Source: Silanimonas lenta DSM 16282 (GTDB taxonomy: Bacteria > Pseudomonadota > Gammaproteobacteria > Xanthomonadales > Xanthomonadaceae). From it: DNA of 64,000 nucleotides. The notes under the pieces were generated by a model. It was not told the DNA's origin and searched no databases. It saw only the letters and a program-made list of their open reading frames with translations. Below, one piece after another: positions 9,779 through 23,263 of the stretch. The DNA lies in the NCBI RefSeq assembly GCF_000429065.1, contig NZ_KE386844.1:309173-373172 (forward strand), in the 5' to 3' direction. How positions within the stretch are numbered: position 1 is the stretch's first letter; every line of letters begins with the position of its first letter. The translations under genes were made by a program, and so were the position numbers.

Positions 9779-10195
9779 TCAGCTCTCCGGCTCGGAAATG
9801 TAGTTGATCGAACGCATGCCAGCCACGCGCACCCGGGTGGTCACGTCCTGGATCAGGGCGTAGCGGGTTTCCTTGTCGGCGCGCAGCAGCACCTCCGGCT
9901 GCGGCGTCTTCTGCGCCTCCACCGCCAGGCGGGCGTCGAGGGCGTCCTTGCTGGCCAGCTCCTCGTCACCCCAGAACACCGTGCCGGCCTCGCGGACGGT
10001 GATGGTGATCGGCGTGACCTTCACCGAAGGCGGGCGCTCATCGACGCTCGCCTTCGGCAGCTCGACGCGCACGTTCTGCGACACCGAGGCGGTGACCATG
10101 AAGATGATGAGCAGCACGAGCATCACGTCGACCAGCGGCACGACGTTCGGCTCGTTGAAGCCGCCTGCGTTGTCGGAATCGGCACTGAAGGCCAT
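9779..10195 (-). CDS. exbD1: Biopolymer transport protein ExbD1
   Basis: This is the first of two ExbD paralogues, 138 residues, with the membrane helix NVVPLVDVMLVLLIIFMVTA carrying the proton-path aspartate, then a periplasmic domain with VLLRADKETRYALIQDV. It lies 36 nt after exbB and 3 nt before exbD2. Together with ExbB it should form the motor that energises TonB-dependent receptors for iron, vitamin B12 or carbohydrates. Confidence 0.95.
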   Translation of the reverse strand: MAFSADSDNAGGFNEPNVVPLVDVMLVLLIIFMVTASVSQNVRVELPKASVDERPPSVKVTPITITVREAGTVFWGDEELASKDALDARLAVEAQKTPQPEVLLRADKETRYALIQDVTTRVRVAGMRSINYISEPES

Positions 10196-10231
10196 CGAGG
10201 GATCTCCCTGGCTGGGGGCGCGAGGCCCCCC

Positions 10232-11044
10232 TTAGCGCTTGTCCCCGCCCACGCGGGCGCCGGTGGCGAAGAAGTCGTGCAGGTCGTGCGCGAAGGCGTC
10301 GAACTGCGCGATCAGCTTGCGGTTGATGCGGTTGAAGTAGTTGAACGCGATCACCGCCGGGATGGCCACGGCAAGACCGATGGCGGTCATGATCAGCGCC
10401 TCGCCCACCGGGCCGGCCACCGCCTTGATCGAGCTCTCGCCCGAGGCCGAGAGGCCGACCAGGGCCATCAGGATGCCCCACACGGTGCCGAGCAGACCGA
10501 CGAAGGGCGCGATGGCGCCGGTGGTGGCGAGCCAGGTCTGGCCGTCCTCCAGCGACTGCGACTCACGGGCCACCGCCTGGCGCAGGGCGCGGTCGATGAA
10601 CTCCGAGCGGTTCAGGGCCTCGGCGAGGCGGCCTTCCGACTTCTGGTGGTGGGCGGCGGACTGGGCGCAGTCCAGCGCGATCTTCGAGAACGGCTCCCAG
10701 CCCGGCTGCTCCTCCATGAAGCGGATCGCTTCCTGGGCATTGCTGGTCTGCCAGAAGGTGCCGGTCACGCGGTCGGCGCGGCCACGGATGCGCAGGAGCT
10801 TGATGCTCTTCATCACCGTGTAGTACCAGGACACGATCGACATGATCACGAGGGCGATGAACACGGCCCAGTTGACCGGACCCATGTGGTCCATCACGGC
10901 CTGGAAGCTGAAGTCGGCCCCCGTGTCCGGCTGCACCGTCTGCGCCGCGGTGGCGGGAGCGGTCAGCGGGATGTTGGTCGCGACCGAAGCCGCCGGAGCA
11001 GCGGCCTCAGCCGCCGGCGCGTTGGTGGTGTTGTCCTGCAGCAT
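10232..11044 (-). CDS. exbB: MotA/TolQ/ExbB proton channel protein ExbB
   Basis: ExbB is the multi-spanning inner-membrane channel protein of the TonB motor. The 270-residue protein has an alanine/proline/threonine-rich N-terminal extension of about 45 residues, a first membrane helix (NWAVFIALVIMSIVSWYYTV), and the conserved core with LATTGAIAPFVGLLGTVWGI and GEALIMTAIGLAVAIPAVIA. It lies between tonB and exbD1 with short gaps on both sides. The core is typical; the extension is longer than in E. coli ExbB but common in this order. Confidence 0.95.
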   Translation of the reverse strand: MLQDNTTNAPAAEAAAPAASVATNIPLTAPATAAQTVQPDTGADFSFQAVMDHMGPVNWAVFIALVIMSIVSWYYTVMKSIKLLRIRGRADRVTGTFWQTSNAQEAIRFMEEQPGWEPFSKIALDCAQSAAHHQKSEGRLAEALNRSEFIDRALRQAVARESQSLEDGQTWLATTGAIAPFVGLLGTVWGILMALVGLSASGESSIKAVAGPVGEALIMTAIGLAVAIPAVIAFNYFNRINRKLIAQFDAFAHDLHDFFATGARVGGDKR

Positions 11045-11065
11045 ACGTGGATACCTTCGGTTGGA

Positions 11066-11728
<663 letters not shown>

Positions 11729-11755
11729 GCGTAGAGCCGGCTCGGGAATTGGGGA

Positions 11756-11783
11756 CCCGCCCGCGGGCGGGCCGTCAATAGTA
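11756..11783 (-). promoter_or_regulatory. tonB promoter -10 element and GC palindrome in its leader
   Basis: Reading towards tonB, a -10-like TACTAT (11778-11783) is followed by a perfect 16-bp palindrome CCCGCCCGCGGGCGGG (11756-11771), which would lie at or just after the transcription start. It could be an operator or an mRNA hairpin. No T-run follows, so it does not look like a terminator for the upstream TPR gene. The -35 is not clear. Confidence 0.45.
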
Positions 11784-11835
11784 CGGGATGAATGCGGCGC
11801 TGGATACCGCGAATGGCCCCGGAAATGTGAAGGGA

Positions 11836-13122
11836 TCAGCGCATCTGCTGCAGCATGCGGTTGGCCTGGTCGCGGGTCTCGGCGTACTTGGCCGCCTCCT
11901 GCAGCGCGGCGCGGGCGCCGGCGCGGTTGTCGAGCTGGGCCTCGGAACGGGCGATCACCATCCAGGCATCACCGGGCTTGGACACGCCCTTGGCCAGGGC
12001 GGCCCGGGCGGCATCGCGGGCCTTGGCGTCCTCGCCCTCGCCGGAGAGCACCTTGGCGAGGTTGAGGCCGGTGTCGCCCTTGGGATCCAGGGCCGCGGCC
12101 TCGGTGTAGGCGGCGATGGCCTTGGGGATGTCCTCGGAGAAGTAGGCGGCCTGGGCCAAGGCATTCAGGGTCTGCAGGTCGCGGTTCAGGACGCCCTTGG
12201 CGAGGCCTTCCTCGATCACGGCGATCACCTCGCGCTCCTTGCCCTCGGCATTGAAATAGAGCGAGTAGAGCGTCTGGTAATCGCGCGATTCGGTGAGCAG
12301 CCCCTTGGCGCGGGCGCCCTCGACGAGGGCGATGGCGCGGTCCTGCTGGCCAAGATCGAGATAGGTGGAGGCCAGGGCGAAGACCATGCGCTTGTCGTCC
12401 GGCGCCGCGGCCAGCAGTTCCTCGCCCACGGCCACCGCCTCCTGCGCCCGGTCGAGCTCCATCAGCGAGGAGAACAGCAGCCGCTTCCATTCCGGCTTCG
12501 GCGAGGGCGAGAGGGCAATGGCGGTCTTCAGCGCATCGACGGCCTTGGCGAAGTCCTCGGCCTGGTGGTAGGCACCCGCCAGCATGTAGTGGTGGTCGGG
12601 ATTCTTCGACTTCGACTCGGCGAAGAAGCGCTCCATGACGGCGATCGCTTCCGCGGCCTCGTCGTCGTTGAGATGGGCGATGGCGAGGTTGAGCATCACG
12701 CCGAAATGGCCGTTGTTGTCGAGGCCATTGGCCTCGATCGCCGTGCGGTAGTAGCCCTTGGCGGCGGCAAGATCGTCCATTTCCAGCGCAGCGGTGCCGG
12801 CGATCTGCGCGGCGAAGGCGCGCTCATAGGCATTCAGCCGGTCCTCGGCGAGCAGGCCATCGGCGAGACGGCGGGCCTTCTCCGGATCGTCGTCGTCGTT
12901 GATGGCCTTGACCAGCTGGTTGAACTGGCGCGAGTAGCGCGAGGAGATCTTCAGCCCGGGCTCGGTGCGGGTGGCCTCGGGATAGTTCGGCGCCGCCTGC
13001 TGGGCGCGGGCTTCCCGGGCCTCGCGGGCATTGGAGCGGCTGAGCTGCGCCTCGGCGGGCAGGGCGTAGACGGCCGCGGTGAACAGGGCGAGGCCGACGA
13101 GGAGGGAACGGGATGCGGACAT
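11836..13122 (-). CDS. TPR-repeat periplasmic protein next to TonB system
   Basis: From ATG 13122 the protein has 428 residues with a signal peptide (LLVGLALFTAAVYALPAEAQ), an acidic linker (INDDDDPEKAR), and a tail of tetratricopeptide repeats (for example HYMLAGAYHQAEDFAKAVDAL and ASTYLDLGQQDRAIALVEGA). Such TPR proteins next to tonB-exb genes are often described as accessory parts of the TonB system, which is the likely role here. The sequence itself shows only a secreted protein-binding scaffold. The frame extends to 13191 upstream, but the signal peptide fixes the start. Confidence 0.82.
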   Translation of the reverse strand: MSASRSLLVGLALFTAAVYALPAEAQLSRSNAREAREARAQQAAPNYPEATRTEPGLKISSRYSRQFNQLVKAINDDDDPEKARRLADGLLAEDRLNAYERAFAAQIAGTAALEMDDLAAAKGYYRTAIEANGLDNNGHFGVMLNLAIAHLNDDEAAEAIAVMERFFAESKSKNPDHHYMLAGAYHQAEDFAKAVDALKTAIALSPSPKPEWKRLLFSSLMELDRAQEAVAVGEELLAAAPDDKRMVFALASTYLDLGQQDRAIALVEGARAKGLLTESRDYQTLYSLYFNAEGKEREVIAVIEEGLAKGVLNRDLQTLNALAQAAYFSEDIPKAIAAYTEAAALDPKGDTGLNLAKVLSGEGEDAKARDAARAALAKGVSKPGDAWMVIARSEAQLDNRAGARAALQEAAKYAETRDQANRMLQQMR

Positions 13123-13272
13123 GGCGGCTCCAGGCACGGGCAGCGACGAACAAGGCTGGCGAGGGTAAGGCTTGGAGTGGCCCGTACTCAAGCGAATTCC
13201 CGTCCGGACAAGGCCGTTCAGGCCGGTGTCACGCGGACGAAACGGCGCCTTAACGAACCCGGGACGCGGTCT

Positions 13273-14244
13273 TCAGCCCGTGGTGGCGAAGTTCGCCCGG
13301 GCGAAGGCCACCCGCTCGGCCGGGTCCTTCGACAGGCGGCCGGCCGCCTCCAGCGCCTGCACCTTGCGCAGCCGCGGCAGCAGGCCATTGGCATTGGCCA
13401 TCTGGATGGCGAGCCCGGGGCGGGCATTGAGCTCGAGGATCAGCGGGCCCTTGTGCTTGTCGAGCACGAAATCGACGCCGATGTAGCCGAGGCCGGAAAG
13501 CTCGTAGCAGCGTGCCGCCATGTGCAGCAGCTCGTCCCAGCGCGGGATCGACAGGCCGACGATGCTGTGCTCGGTGTCCGGGTGGTCGCGGATGATCTCC
13601 GAGCCCCAGACCCCGCGCTTGGTGATGCCCGAGGGCAGGTCGATGCCGACACCGATCGCGCCCTGGTGCAGGTTGGCCTTGCCGTCCGAGAGCCGGGTCG
13701 GCAGGCGGATCATCGCCATCACCGGGTAGCCGAGGAAGACGATGATGCGGATGTCGGGCACGCCCTTGAAGCTGACCCGCTCGAAGATCGGGTCGAACTG
13801 CACGCAGTACTCGACCAGCAGGTGGTCGGGCTGGCCGCCGAGCGAGAACAGGCCCGAGAGGCCGTTGCTCAGGTGGTGCTCGAACTCCTCGCGGGCCATC
13901 AGGCTGCCGTTGGCACGACGGTACTTCTCGCCGCGGCGGCCGCTGATGACGAGGATGCCGTCACCGCCGGAGCCGTGCGCCGGCTTCACCACGAAGCTCT
14001 CGCGGTCCTTCAGCTTCTCGTGCAGCTCGCCGATCTCGTGCTCCTCGCGCACCACCGCATAGAGCTCGGGCACCGGCAGGCCGGCGGCCAGGGCCAGCTT
14101 CTTGGTGATCAGCTTGTCGTCCACCCGCGGGTAGAACTTGCGCGGGTTGTACATCAGCACGAACTCGGCATTGCGCCGGCCGATGCCGACGAGGCCGAGC
14201 CGGTTCAGCCGGCGGGCGATCTCGAAGGGATTCCACAGGCCCAT
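13273..14244 (-). CDS. ATP-grasp alpha-L-glutamate ligase-like protein (RimK-related)
   Basis: The 323-residue protein matches the RimK-related ATP-grasp family that occurs beside 7TM inactive transglutaminases. Features include an N-terminal NRLGLVGIGRRNAEFVLMYN, the ATP-binding loop DRESFVVKPAHGSGGDGILV, and the metal-binding end YIGVDFVLDKHKGPLILELN followed by ARPGLAIQMAN. It should ligate an amino acid to a carboxylate using ATP, but its substrate is unknown. It lies 3 nt after the 7TM gene and is clearly co-transcribed with it. Confidence 0.9.
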   Translation of the reverse strand: MGLWNPFEIARRLNRLGLVGIGRRNAEFVLMYNPRKFYPRVDDKLITKKLALAAGLPVPELYAVVREEHEIGELHEKLKDRESFVVKPAHGSGGDGILVISGRRGEKYRRANGSLMAREEFEHHLSNGLSGLFSLGGQPDHLLVEYCVQFDPIFERVSFKGVPDIRIIVFLGYPVMAMIRLPTRLSDGKANLHQGAIGVGIDLPSGITKRGVWGSEIIRDHPDTEHSIVGLSIPRWDELLHMAARCYELSGLGYIGVDFVLDKHKGPLILELNARPGLAIQMANANGLLPRLRKVQALEAAGRLSKDPAERVAFARANFATTG

Positions 14245-14247
14245 GGC

Positions 14248-15849
14248 TCAGGCCTTCGGCGCGTCGGTGCCGGCGGCGGGCGGTGGCGCGATCGGGTCGG
14301 CCTCGCGGGCGAGCGCGCGGAAGCGTACCAGCTCGGTGAGGCGGTAGCCGGAGTAGCGGCCGAGCACCAGGGCGGCGGCGAACAGCCAGAGCAGGAACTC
14401 GGGATAGACATAGATCAGGTGCTCCAGCCGGTCCCAGCTCATCACCAGGTAGGCCATGGCCGCCACCACCATGGTGCCGATGCCTTCCTTGATCGCGGTG
14501 CCGGCGCCGCGCTCGTCCCAGGCCACCGACATGCGCTCGATGGTCATGGCCATGATCACCATCGGGAACAGGGCCACCGAGAGCCCGACCTCGAGATCCA
14601 TGCGGTTGGCCAGCACCGAGATCAGGGCCATCAGCAGCACCACCATGATGAGGATGGCGGTGAGGCGGGGCACCAGCAGCAGGCGCAGGCGCTCGAGGTA
14701 GAAGCGCACCAGCAGGCCGGCGCCGACCACCAGCACGAACAGGGTGATGCCGGCCACCAGCGCGGTCTCGCGGAAGGCCAGGGCCACCAGCACCGGCATG
14801 AAGGTGCCGTAGGTCTTGATGCCGACGATGTTGCGCAGGATCAGCATCATGAAGGCGCCGATCGGCACCAGCAGCAGCACCTTGTACACCTCCTGCGCCT
14901 GCAGCGGCAGGGAGAGCAACGACCAGCGGATGTAGTTGGCGTCCTGCACCTCGAGCCGGCGCTGGGCCATGGCCATGGCATCGGCGAGGTTGTAGCCCAC
15001 GGTGAAGCGCAGGCTGGGCCTGGCCTCGCTGTCGAGCACCAGGAGTGGATCGGGCGAGACGTTCCACAGCAGCAGGTCGGCGGGCAGGCCCTCGGCGGCG
15101 GTGCGCGGGTCGAGCAGCCGCCATTCGGTGCCGGTGTGCACCAGCAGCCAGGGCTCGATGCGACCCTCGCCGCCGCCTTCCACGAGGCGCAGGCCCTGCA
15201 CCATGCGCGCCGGGATGTTGCGGATCGCGAGCAGGTCGACGATGAAGCGGGTACGCAGCTCGTCGTCGATCTCACCGGTGCGGTCGCGGCGGGCGTAGCG
15301 GTCGAGCAGCAGCTGGGCATCCTCGTCCGGGCTGGCGGTGAGGCGGCGGATCAGCTCGCGGGCGAAGGTGGTGATGTCGGCCGAGCGGTCGCGCACGCTG
15401 TCGAGCAGTTCCTGGGCGGCGAGCTGGTAGGGGCGCTCGAGCTCGGGCGGGGTGCGCAGTTCGGGCACCAGCTCCGGCAGCAGGGTGCCGACGGCGAGCT
15501 GCGAGCGCACGAAGGTGGCGCGGTAGTAGAGGTCCTGCTCGCCCACGGCGTTGCGCGTGGCCCACACCACCTTGCGGCCCTGGGCCTCGCGCTCCGGGAT
15601 GCGCGAGTAGCCGCGGGCGACGAAGCGCTCGTCGAGCGCGATCCAGCCCGGGGTGAGGAAGGGCAGCTGCAGGTTGACCACGTTGGCACGGCGCTGCGGC
15701 TGGAACTCGACGTGCGCCTGCACCGTCCACACCTGCACCGTCTCGTCGGGCTGCAGCGGGAACTTGAGCACCTGCCACTTGTAGACGATGGCCGCGCTGG
15801 CGAGGGCAAAGATCGCGAACGCGAGGACGTAGAGGTGGCGCTTGCTCAT
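14248..15849 (-). CDS. Inactive transglutaminase fused to seven membrane helices
   Basis: This 533-residue protein has an N-terminal signal-anchor (YVLAFAIFALASAAIVY), a periplasmic transglutaminase-like fold in which no clear Cys-His-Asp triad is visible, and a C-terminal block of about seven helices (for example VLVALAFRETALVAGITLFV and LTAILIMVVLLMALISVLAN). Known families pair it with an ATP-grasp ligase, as here, and usually with a retropepsin-like protease, which is missing from this operon. Function is not established; roles in peptide modification at the cell envelope have been proposed. Confidence 0.88.
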   Translation of the reverse strand: MSKRHLYVLAFAIFALASAAIVYKWQVLKFPLQPDETVQVWTVQAHVEFQPQRRANVVNLQLPFLTPGWIALDERFVARGYSRIPEREAQGRKVVWATRNAVGEQDLYYRATFVRSQLAVGTLLPELVPELRTPPELERPYQLAAQELLDSVRDRSADITTFARELIRRLTASPDEDAQLLLDRYARRDRTGEIDDELRTRFIVDLLAIRNIPARMVQGLRLVEGGGEGRIEPWLLVHTGTEWRLLDPRTAAEGLPADLLLWNVSPDPLLVLDSEARPSLRFTVGYNLADAMAMAQRRLEVQDANYIRWSLLSLPLQAQEVYKVLLLVPIGAFMMLILRNIVGIKTYGTFMPVLVALAFRETALVAGITLFVLVVGAGLLVRFYLERLRLLLVPRLTAILIMVVLLMALISVLANRMDLEVGLSVALFPMVIMAMTIERMSVAWDERGAGTAIKEGIGTMVVAAMAYLVMSWDRLEHLIYVYPEFLLWLFAAALVLGRYSGYRLTELVRFRALAREADPIAPPPAAGTDAPKA

Positions 15850-15931
15850 TCGGCGTTCCGTGTCGGCCCGCGCGGCATCGGCGCGCGGGGTCGCGGCAGT
15901 GTACCCGAGGCCCCGTGCGGCCGGCGCGGCA

Positions 15932-16692
15932 TCAGGCCGCCAGCACTAGGGCGAGGCCCAGGGCGTTGAGCAGGGCGTGGGCGAGGATGGCGGCGTCGAC
16001 GCGCCGGGTGCGCAGGTAGAACAGGCCGAAGCCGAGGCCCATCAGCAGGTAGGTGCCAAGCGTGAGGCCCCAGGCCGGCAGCCCGCGCCCGGCCGGCAGC
16101 GGCTCGTGGACGAGGGCGAAGACGCAGGCGGTGACGAGCAGGCCCAGGAGCCCCCGCCCGGCGCGGGCGAAGCGTTCCAGCAGCACCCGGCGGAACACCA
16201 GTTCCTCGCCCACCGGCGCCAGCACCAGCACCGCGAAGGCGGTCAGCAGCGGCGCCTCTTCGAAGGCGAGGCGGATCAGCGGCACATTGCTGCCGGTGGT
16301 GGACAGGCCGATGGCCTCTCCCAGGCTAGCGAGCGCCACGGCCAGCGCCTGCAGGCCGAGGGCGAGCAGCAGGCTGGCTAGCAGCAGGCGGGCGCCCCTC
16401 GGCCCCTTTCCGGGTGCCGGCAGGCGCCGGCGGTGCAGGGCGTAGAGCACGGTGCCGGCGAGCGCGGTGCCGATGAGGCTGAGGGGAATGAAGCGCGCCG
16501 GCAGGCCGCCGAGGGCCGCGAGCGGCGGACCGGGATCGAAGCCGAGACGCTGGGCGAGGCCGAGGGCTAGTCCGAGCAGGAAGACCGTGGCGAAGACGAG
16601 GCCGGCGCCGAACAGCAGGTCGAGGCCGGTCCAGCCCGCCAGGGCCGGGAGACTCGAGGGGGCCGGCCGCGGGGGGAGGGCGGCGGCCGGCA

Positions 16693-16693
<1 letters not shown>
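15932..16693 (-). CDS. CPBP family intramembrane metalloprotease
   Basis: The 253-residue protein is a multi-spanning membrane protein (about six to eight helices) with the CPBP/CAAX-protease motif 1, EExxxR, in APVGEELVFRRVLLERF, and the later histidine motifs FALVHEP and ILAHALLNALG. It probably cuts peptides inside the membrane; no substrate is evident. Its ATG overlaps the gyrB stop (TGATG), so it may be translated from gyrB mRNA. It lies 82 nt upstream of the 7TM transglutaminase gene on the same strand. Confidence 0.88.
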
Positions 16694-20410
<3,717 letters not shown>

Positions 20411-20437
20411 TCCGCGCCCTCAGGCCTGCAAAGACGA

Positions 20438-20458
20438 ACGCCCGGCAGGGCCGGGCGT
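20438..20458. terminator. GC hairpin in the dnaN-recF gap
   Basis: ACGCCCGGC pairs perfectly with GCCGGGCGT across a 3-base loop. On the minus strand, the direction of dnaN-recF transcription, it is not followed by a T-run, so it is at best a weak terminator or an attenuating/stabilising hairpin within the operon. Confidence 0.4.
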
Positions 20459-20484
20459 CCAGAAAAAACGGCCAGGCAGGGAGC

Positions 20485-21585
20485 TCACAGGCGCAGCGGC
20501 ATCACCACGTGGCGGCTGCGCTCGCTGTCCTTTTCCCGCACCAGCACCGAGGAGTTGGCATCGCGCAGCATCAGTACCACGGTCTCGCCCTTGAGAGCGC
20601 CGAGGGCATCCAGGAGGTAGGTGACGTTGAAGCCGATGGCAAGACCGTCGACCTGCGTCCTGGCCTCGAGTTCCTCCTGGGCCTCTTCCTGCTCGGGGTT
20701 GTGCGCCACGATGTGCAGACGGCCCGGCGAGGCCTCCAGCTTCACGCCGCGGAACTTCTCGTTGCTGAGGATGGCGGCGCGCTGCAGGGCCGAGCGCAAC
20801 ACTTCGCGGTCGAGTTCCACGGTCTTGTCGGCGCCGATCGGAATCACGGCCTCGTAGTCGGGGAAACGGCCATCGATCAGCTTGGAGGTGAAACTCACGT
20901 CCTCGCGGCGCATGCGCAGGTGGTTGCGCGCCAGTTCGAGTTCGATGATGCGCTCGCCGCCCTCAAGCAGGCGCTGCAGTTCCAGCACGCCCTTGCGCGG
21001 CACGATGATCTGCCGCTTGGTACCGCTGCCGCCGGGCAGGGCGGCCTCGCACAGGGCCAGACGATGGCCATCGGTGGCCACGCAGCGCAGGCTGTCGCCG
21101 CGCAGGTCGAGCAGCAGGCCATTGAGGTAATAGCGCACGTCCTGCTGGGCCATGGCAAAGGCGCTGCGCTCGATCAGGTCTTTCAGCAGGCCTTCGGTGA
21201 GCGAGACCCGTTCCACGCCTTCGAGGGCGTCGATGGAGGGGAAGTCGTTGGCGGGCAGGGTGGCGAGGGTGAAGCGGCTGCGGCCCGCCGAGACCGTGGC
21301 CTTGTCGCCACTCACCGAAACGCTGACGCGGCAGCCGTCGGGCAGGGCGCGGACGATTTCGTAGAGCTTTCGTGCGGGAATGGTGGTTTCGCCGGGCTCG
21401 GCATCTTCCACCACGGCACGGGCGACCATCTCGACCTCGAGATCGGTGCCGGTGAGCGCCAGCTCGACGCCCTGGACCTGCACCAGCAGGTTGGAGAGCA
21501 CGGGGAGCGTCTGCCGGCGTTCGACGACGCCGACGACCTGCTGGAGGGGCTTCAGAAAGGCTTCGCGGGAGAGGGAGAAGCGCAT
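20485..21585 (-). CDS. dnaN: DNA polymerase III beta subunit (sliding clamp)
   Basis: DnaN is the ring that tethers DNA polymerase to its template. The 366-residue length and three repeated clamp domains are typical. It starts MRFSLSREAFLKPLQQVVGV, includes RKLYEIVRALP, FAMAQQDVRYYLNGLLLDL and VATDGHRLALCE, and ends with the conserved VVMPLRL. It lies downstream of dnaA on the same strand, across a 224-bp gap that looks like oriC, and is followed by recF and gyrB. Confidence 0.98.
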   Translation of the reverse strand: MRFSLSREAFLKPLQQVVGVVERRQTLPVLSNLLVQVQGVELALTGTDLEVEMVARAVVEDAEPGETTIPARKLYEIVRALPDGCRVSVSVSGDKATVSAGRSRFTLATLPANDFPSIDALEGVERVSLTEGLLKDLIERSAFAMAQQDVRYYLNGLLLDLRGDSLRCVATDGHRLALCEAALPGGSGTKRQIIVPRKGVLELQRLLEGGERIIELELARNHLRMRREDVSFTSKLIDGRFPDYEAVIPIGADKTVELDREVLRSALQRAAILSNEKFRGVKLEASPGRLHIVAHNPEQEEAQEELEARTQVDGLAIGFNVTYLLDALGALKGETVVLMLRDANSSVLVREKDSERSRHVVMPLRL

Positions 21586-21809
21586 GCGTCGGGGCCTGTA
21601 TCCGTCGTTGGATAAATCGGTGCTTGGCGGTGGTAGAGCGCCCGGAAAGCCCGGGATAACGCGTCAAACCATTGATTTTGAAGGAAAAATTTTTCTTCGC
21701 GCTGTGGGGAAGCCGAGGAACAACTGTGTGGATAACCGTGGATGGCCGGGGCGCTGCGGCAGTTGTCCCAAGTTCTCCACAGGCTATGCACCCCTTGATC
21801 TGCGGCTAT
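21586..21809. other. oriC: Putative replication origin (oriC) between dnaA and dnaN
   Basis: This 224-bp gap is strikingly AT-rich for this genome at about 21666-21698 (runs of A and T around ATTGATTTTGAAGG), which could be the DNA-unwinding element. It holds one perfect DnaA box (21727-21735), weaker boxes TTCTCCACA (21773-21781) and TGTGGGGAA (21703-21711), and GGATAA cores near 21610 and 21654. In Xanthomonas the origin lies in this same interval. The gap must also carry the dnaN promoter. Confidence 0.78.
21727..21735 (-). promoter_or_regulatory. DnaA box in putative oriC
   Basis: TGTGGATAA on the plus strand is the exact complement of the high-affinity DnaA box TTATCCACA. It lies about 30 nt from the AT-rich stretch. 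Confidence 0.85.
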
Positions 21810-23153
21810 TCACTCCGTGAGTTTGCGCACCAGCTTGTCCCAGTCCTCGCACAGCTTGCCGTCGGTCTGCATCAGCTCGCGGATCACCCGGCAGCCATGC
21901 AGCACCGTGGTGTGGTCGCGGCCGCCGAAGGCATCCCCGATTTCCGGCAGGCTGTGCTCGGTGAGCTCCTTGGCGAGCGCCATCGCCAGCTGGCGCGGGC
22001 GCGCCAGCGAGCGGGTGCGGCGTTTCGACAGGAGGTCGGCCACGCGCAGCTGGTAGTAGTCTGCCACGGCCTTCTGGATGTTCGGGATGGAAATGGCCTG
22101 CTGCTGGGCCCGCAGCAGGTCGCGCAGGGTCTCCTGGGCGAACTCGACGGTGATCGGCTTGCCGAGGAAGTTGGCGCGGGCCGCCAGGGTGTTCAGGGCG
22201 CCCTCGAGATCGCGCACGTTGGAGCGCATGCGCTTGGCGATCAAAAGGGCCACGTCCTCGGGCAGCGGCACGTTGCGCGCCCGGGCCTTGGAGGCGAGGA
22301 TGGCCGCCCGGGTCTCGAAGTCGGGCGGCTCGATGGCCACCGACAGGCCCCAGCCGAGGCGTGACTTCAGCCGCGGCTCCAGGTTCTCCACCTCGCGCGG
22401 GTAGCGGTCGCAGGTGAGGATGATCTGCTGCTTGCCGTCGAACAGCGCATTGAAGGTGTGGAAGAACTCCTCCTGGGTGGTGTTCTTGCCGGCGAAGAAC
22501 TGGATGTCGTCGATCAGCAGCGCGTCCACGGTGTGGAACTGGCGCTTGAACTGGTCCATCGACTTTTCCTGCAGCGCCTTCATCATCGCCGAGAAGAACT
22601 GCTCGGAACGCAGATAGAGAACGCGCATACCGGGGTTGAGCGAGAGCATCAGGTTGCCGGCGGCATGCATCAGATGGGTCTTGCCCAGGCCCGTGCCGCC
22701 GTAGAGCAGCAGGGGGTTGTAGGCCCGGCCCGGGTTCTGCGCCACCTGCAGGGCGGCCGACTTGCCGAGCTGGTTGCTGCGGCCTTCCACGAAGTTCTCG
22801 AAGGTATAGGCCGGGTCCACCGTCGGCGCGAGCGGGGGTAGGGCCGGCCGCGCTGGCGTGCTGCCGGCAACGGTCTCCGGGGCGCTGCCGGGTTCGCGGC
22901 CGGTAGCGGGGCGCGGGGCGCTGCCCACCGTCACCTGCACCGGCAGCGGGGTACCGGCGAAGTGCGCCAGCAGCTCCTGGATGCGGGCGAGGTAGCGGTC
23001 GCGCACCGTGTCGACCACGAACCCGTTCGGCGCATAGAGGGTGAGGCCGTCGGCGCGGGCCTCGGCATGCAGGGGTTTCAGCCAGGTCTGGACGTCCTCG
23101 AGCGGCAGCTCGGCTTCCAGGCGTTCCAGGCAGAGGGGCCAGGCGGATTCCAT
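21810..23153 (-). CDS. dnaA: Chromosomal replication initiator protein DnaA
   Basis: DnaA binds DnaA boxes and melts the origin. From ATG 23153 ([20 protein letters not shown]) it has 447 residues. Domain I is followed by a proline-rich linker, then the AAA+ domain with Walker A ([18 protein letters not shown]) and Walker B ([14 protein letters not shown]), and domain IV with the box-reading motif [13 protein letters not shown]. The frame extends to 23345 and an ATG also exists at 23171, but the chosen start matches Xanthomonas DnaA. It is divergent from rpmH. Confidence 0.98.
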   Translation of the reverse strand: MESAWPLCLERLEAELPLEDVQTWLKPLHAEARADGLTLYAPNGFVVDTVRDRYLARIQELLAHFAGTPLPVQVTVGSAPRPATGREPGSAPETVAGSTPARPALPPLAPTVDPAYTFENFVEGRSNQLGKSAALQVAQNPGRAYNPLLLYGGTGLGKTHLMHAAGNLMLSLNPGMRVLYLRSEQFFSAMMKALQEKSMDQFKRQFHTVDALLIDDIQFFAGKNTTQEEFFHTFNALFDGKQQIILTCDRYPREVENLEPRLKSRLGWGLSVAIEPPDFETRAAILASKARARNVPLPEDVALLIAKRMRSNVRDLEGALNTLAARANFLGKPITVEFAQETLRDLLRAQQQAISIPNIQKAVADYYQLRVADLLSKRRTRSLARPRQLAMALAKELTEHSLPEIGDAFGGRDHTTVLHGCRVIRELMQTDGKLCEDWDKLVRKLTE

Positions 23154-23196
23154 AAGGCGGGGACGAGGCATTCCAGCCCGCGGCCGGAGCCGCGGC

Positions 23197-23251
23197 TGTG
23201 GATAAGTTGGGGATGGGCGGGCAGCATAGCGTTGCCGTCCCGCTCCGCCAA
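23197..23251 (-). promoter_or_regulatory. dnaA promoter with a DnaA box in the leader
   Basis: On the minus strand a -35 TTGGCG (23246-23251) and a -10 TATGCT (23223-23228) are 17 bp apart. A perfect DnaA box (TGTGGATAA on the plus strand, 23197-23205) follows at about +12 to +20, inside the leader and 44 nt before the ATG. This arrangement fits negative autoregulation by DnaA. Confidence 0.7.
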
Positions 23252-23263
23252 GCCGCGGATGGC

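Noticed and set aside
11788..15969. 1,393-codon open frame on the plus strand
   Set aside because: It lies opposite the TPR, ATP-grasp and 7TM genes, is rich in histidine, glutamine and glycine as expected from the antisense of GC-rich codons, and has no recognisable domain.
20505..20512. CCACGTGG palindrome near the end of dnaN as a third parS
   Set aside because: Only the central eight bases match; the outer TGTT and AACA arms are absent.
21703..21711. TGTGGGGAA as a full DnaA box
   Set aside because: It differs from the consensus at two positions; kept only as a weak candidate within the origin.
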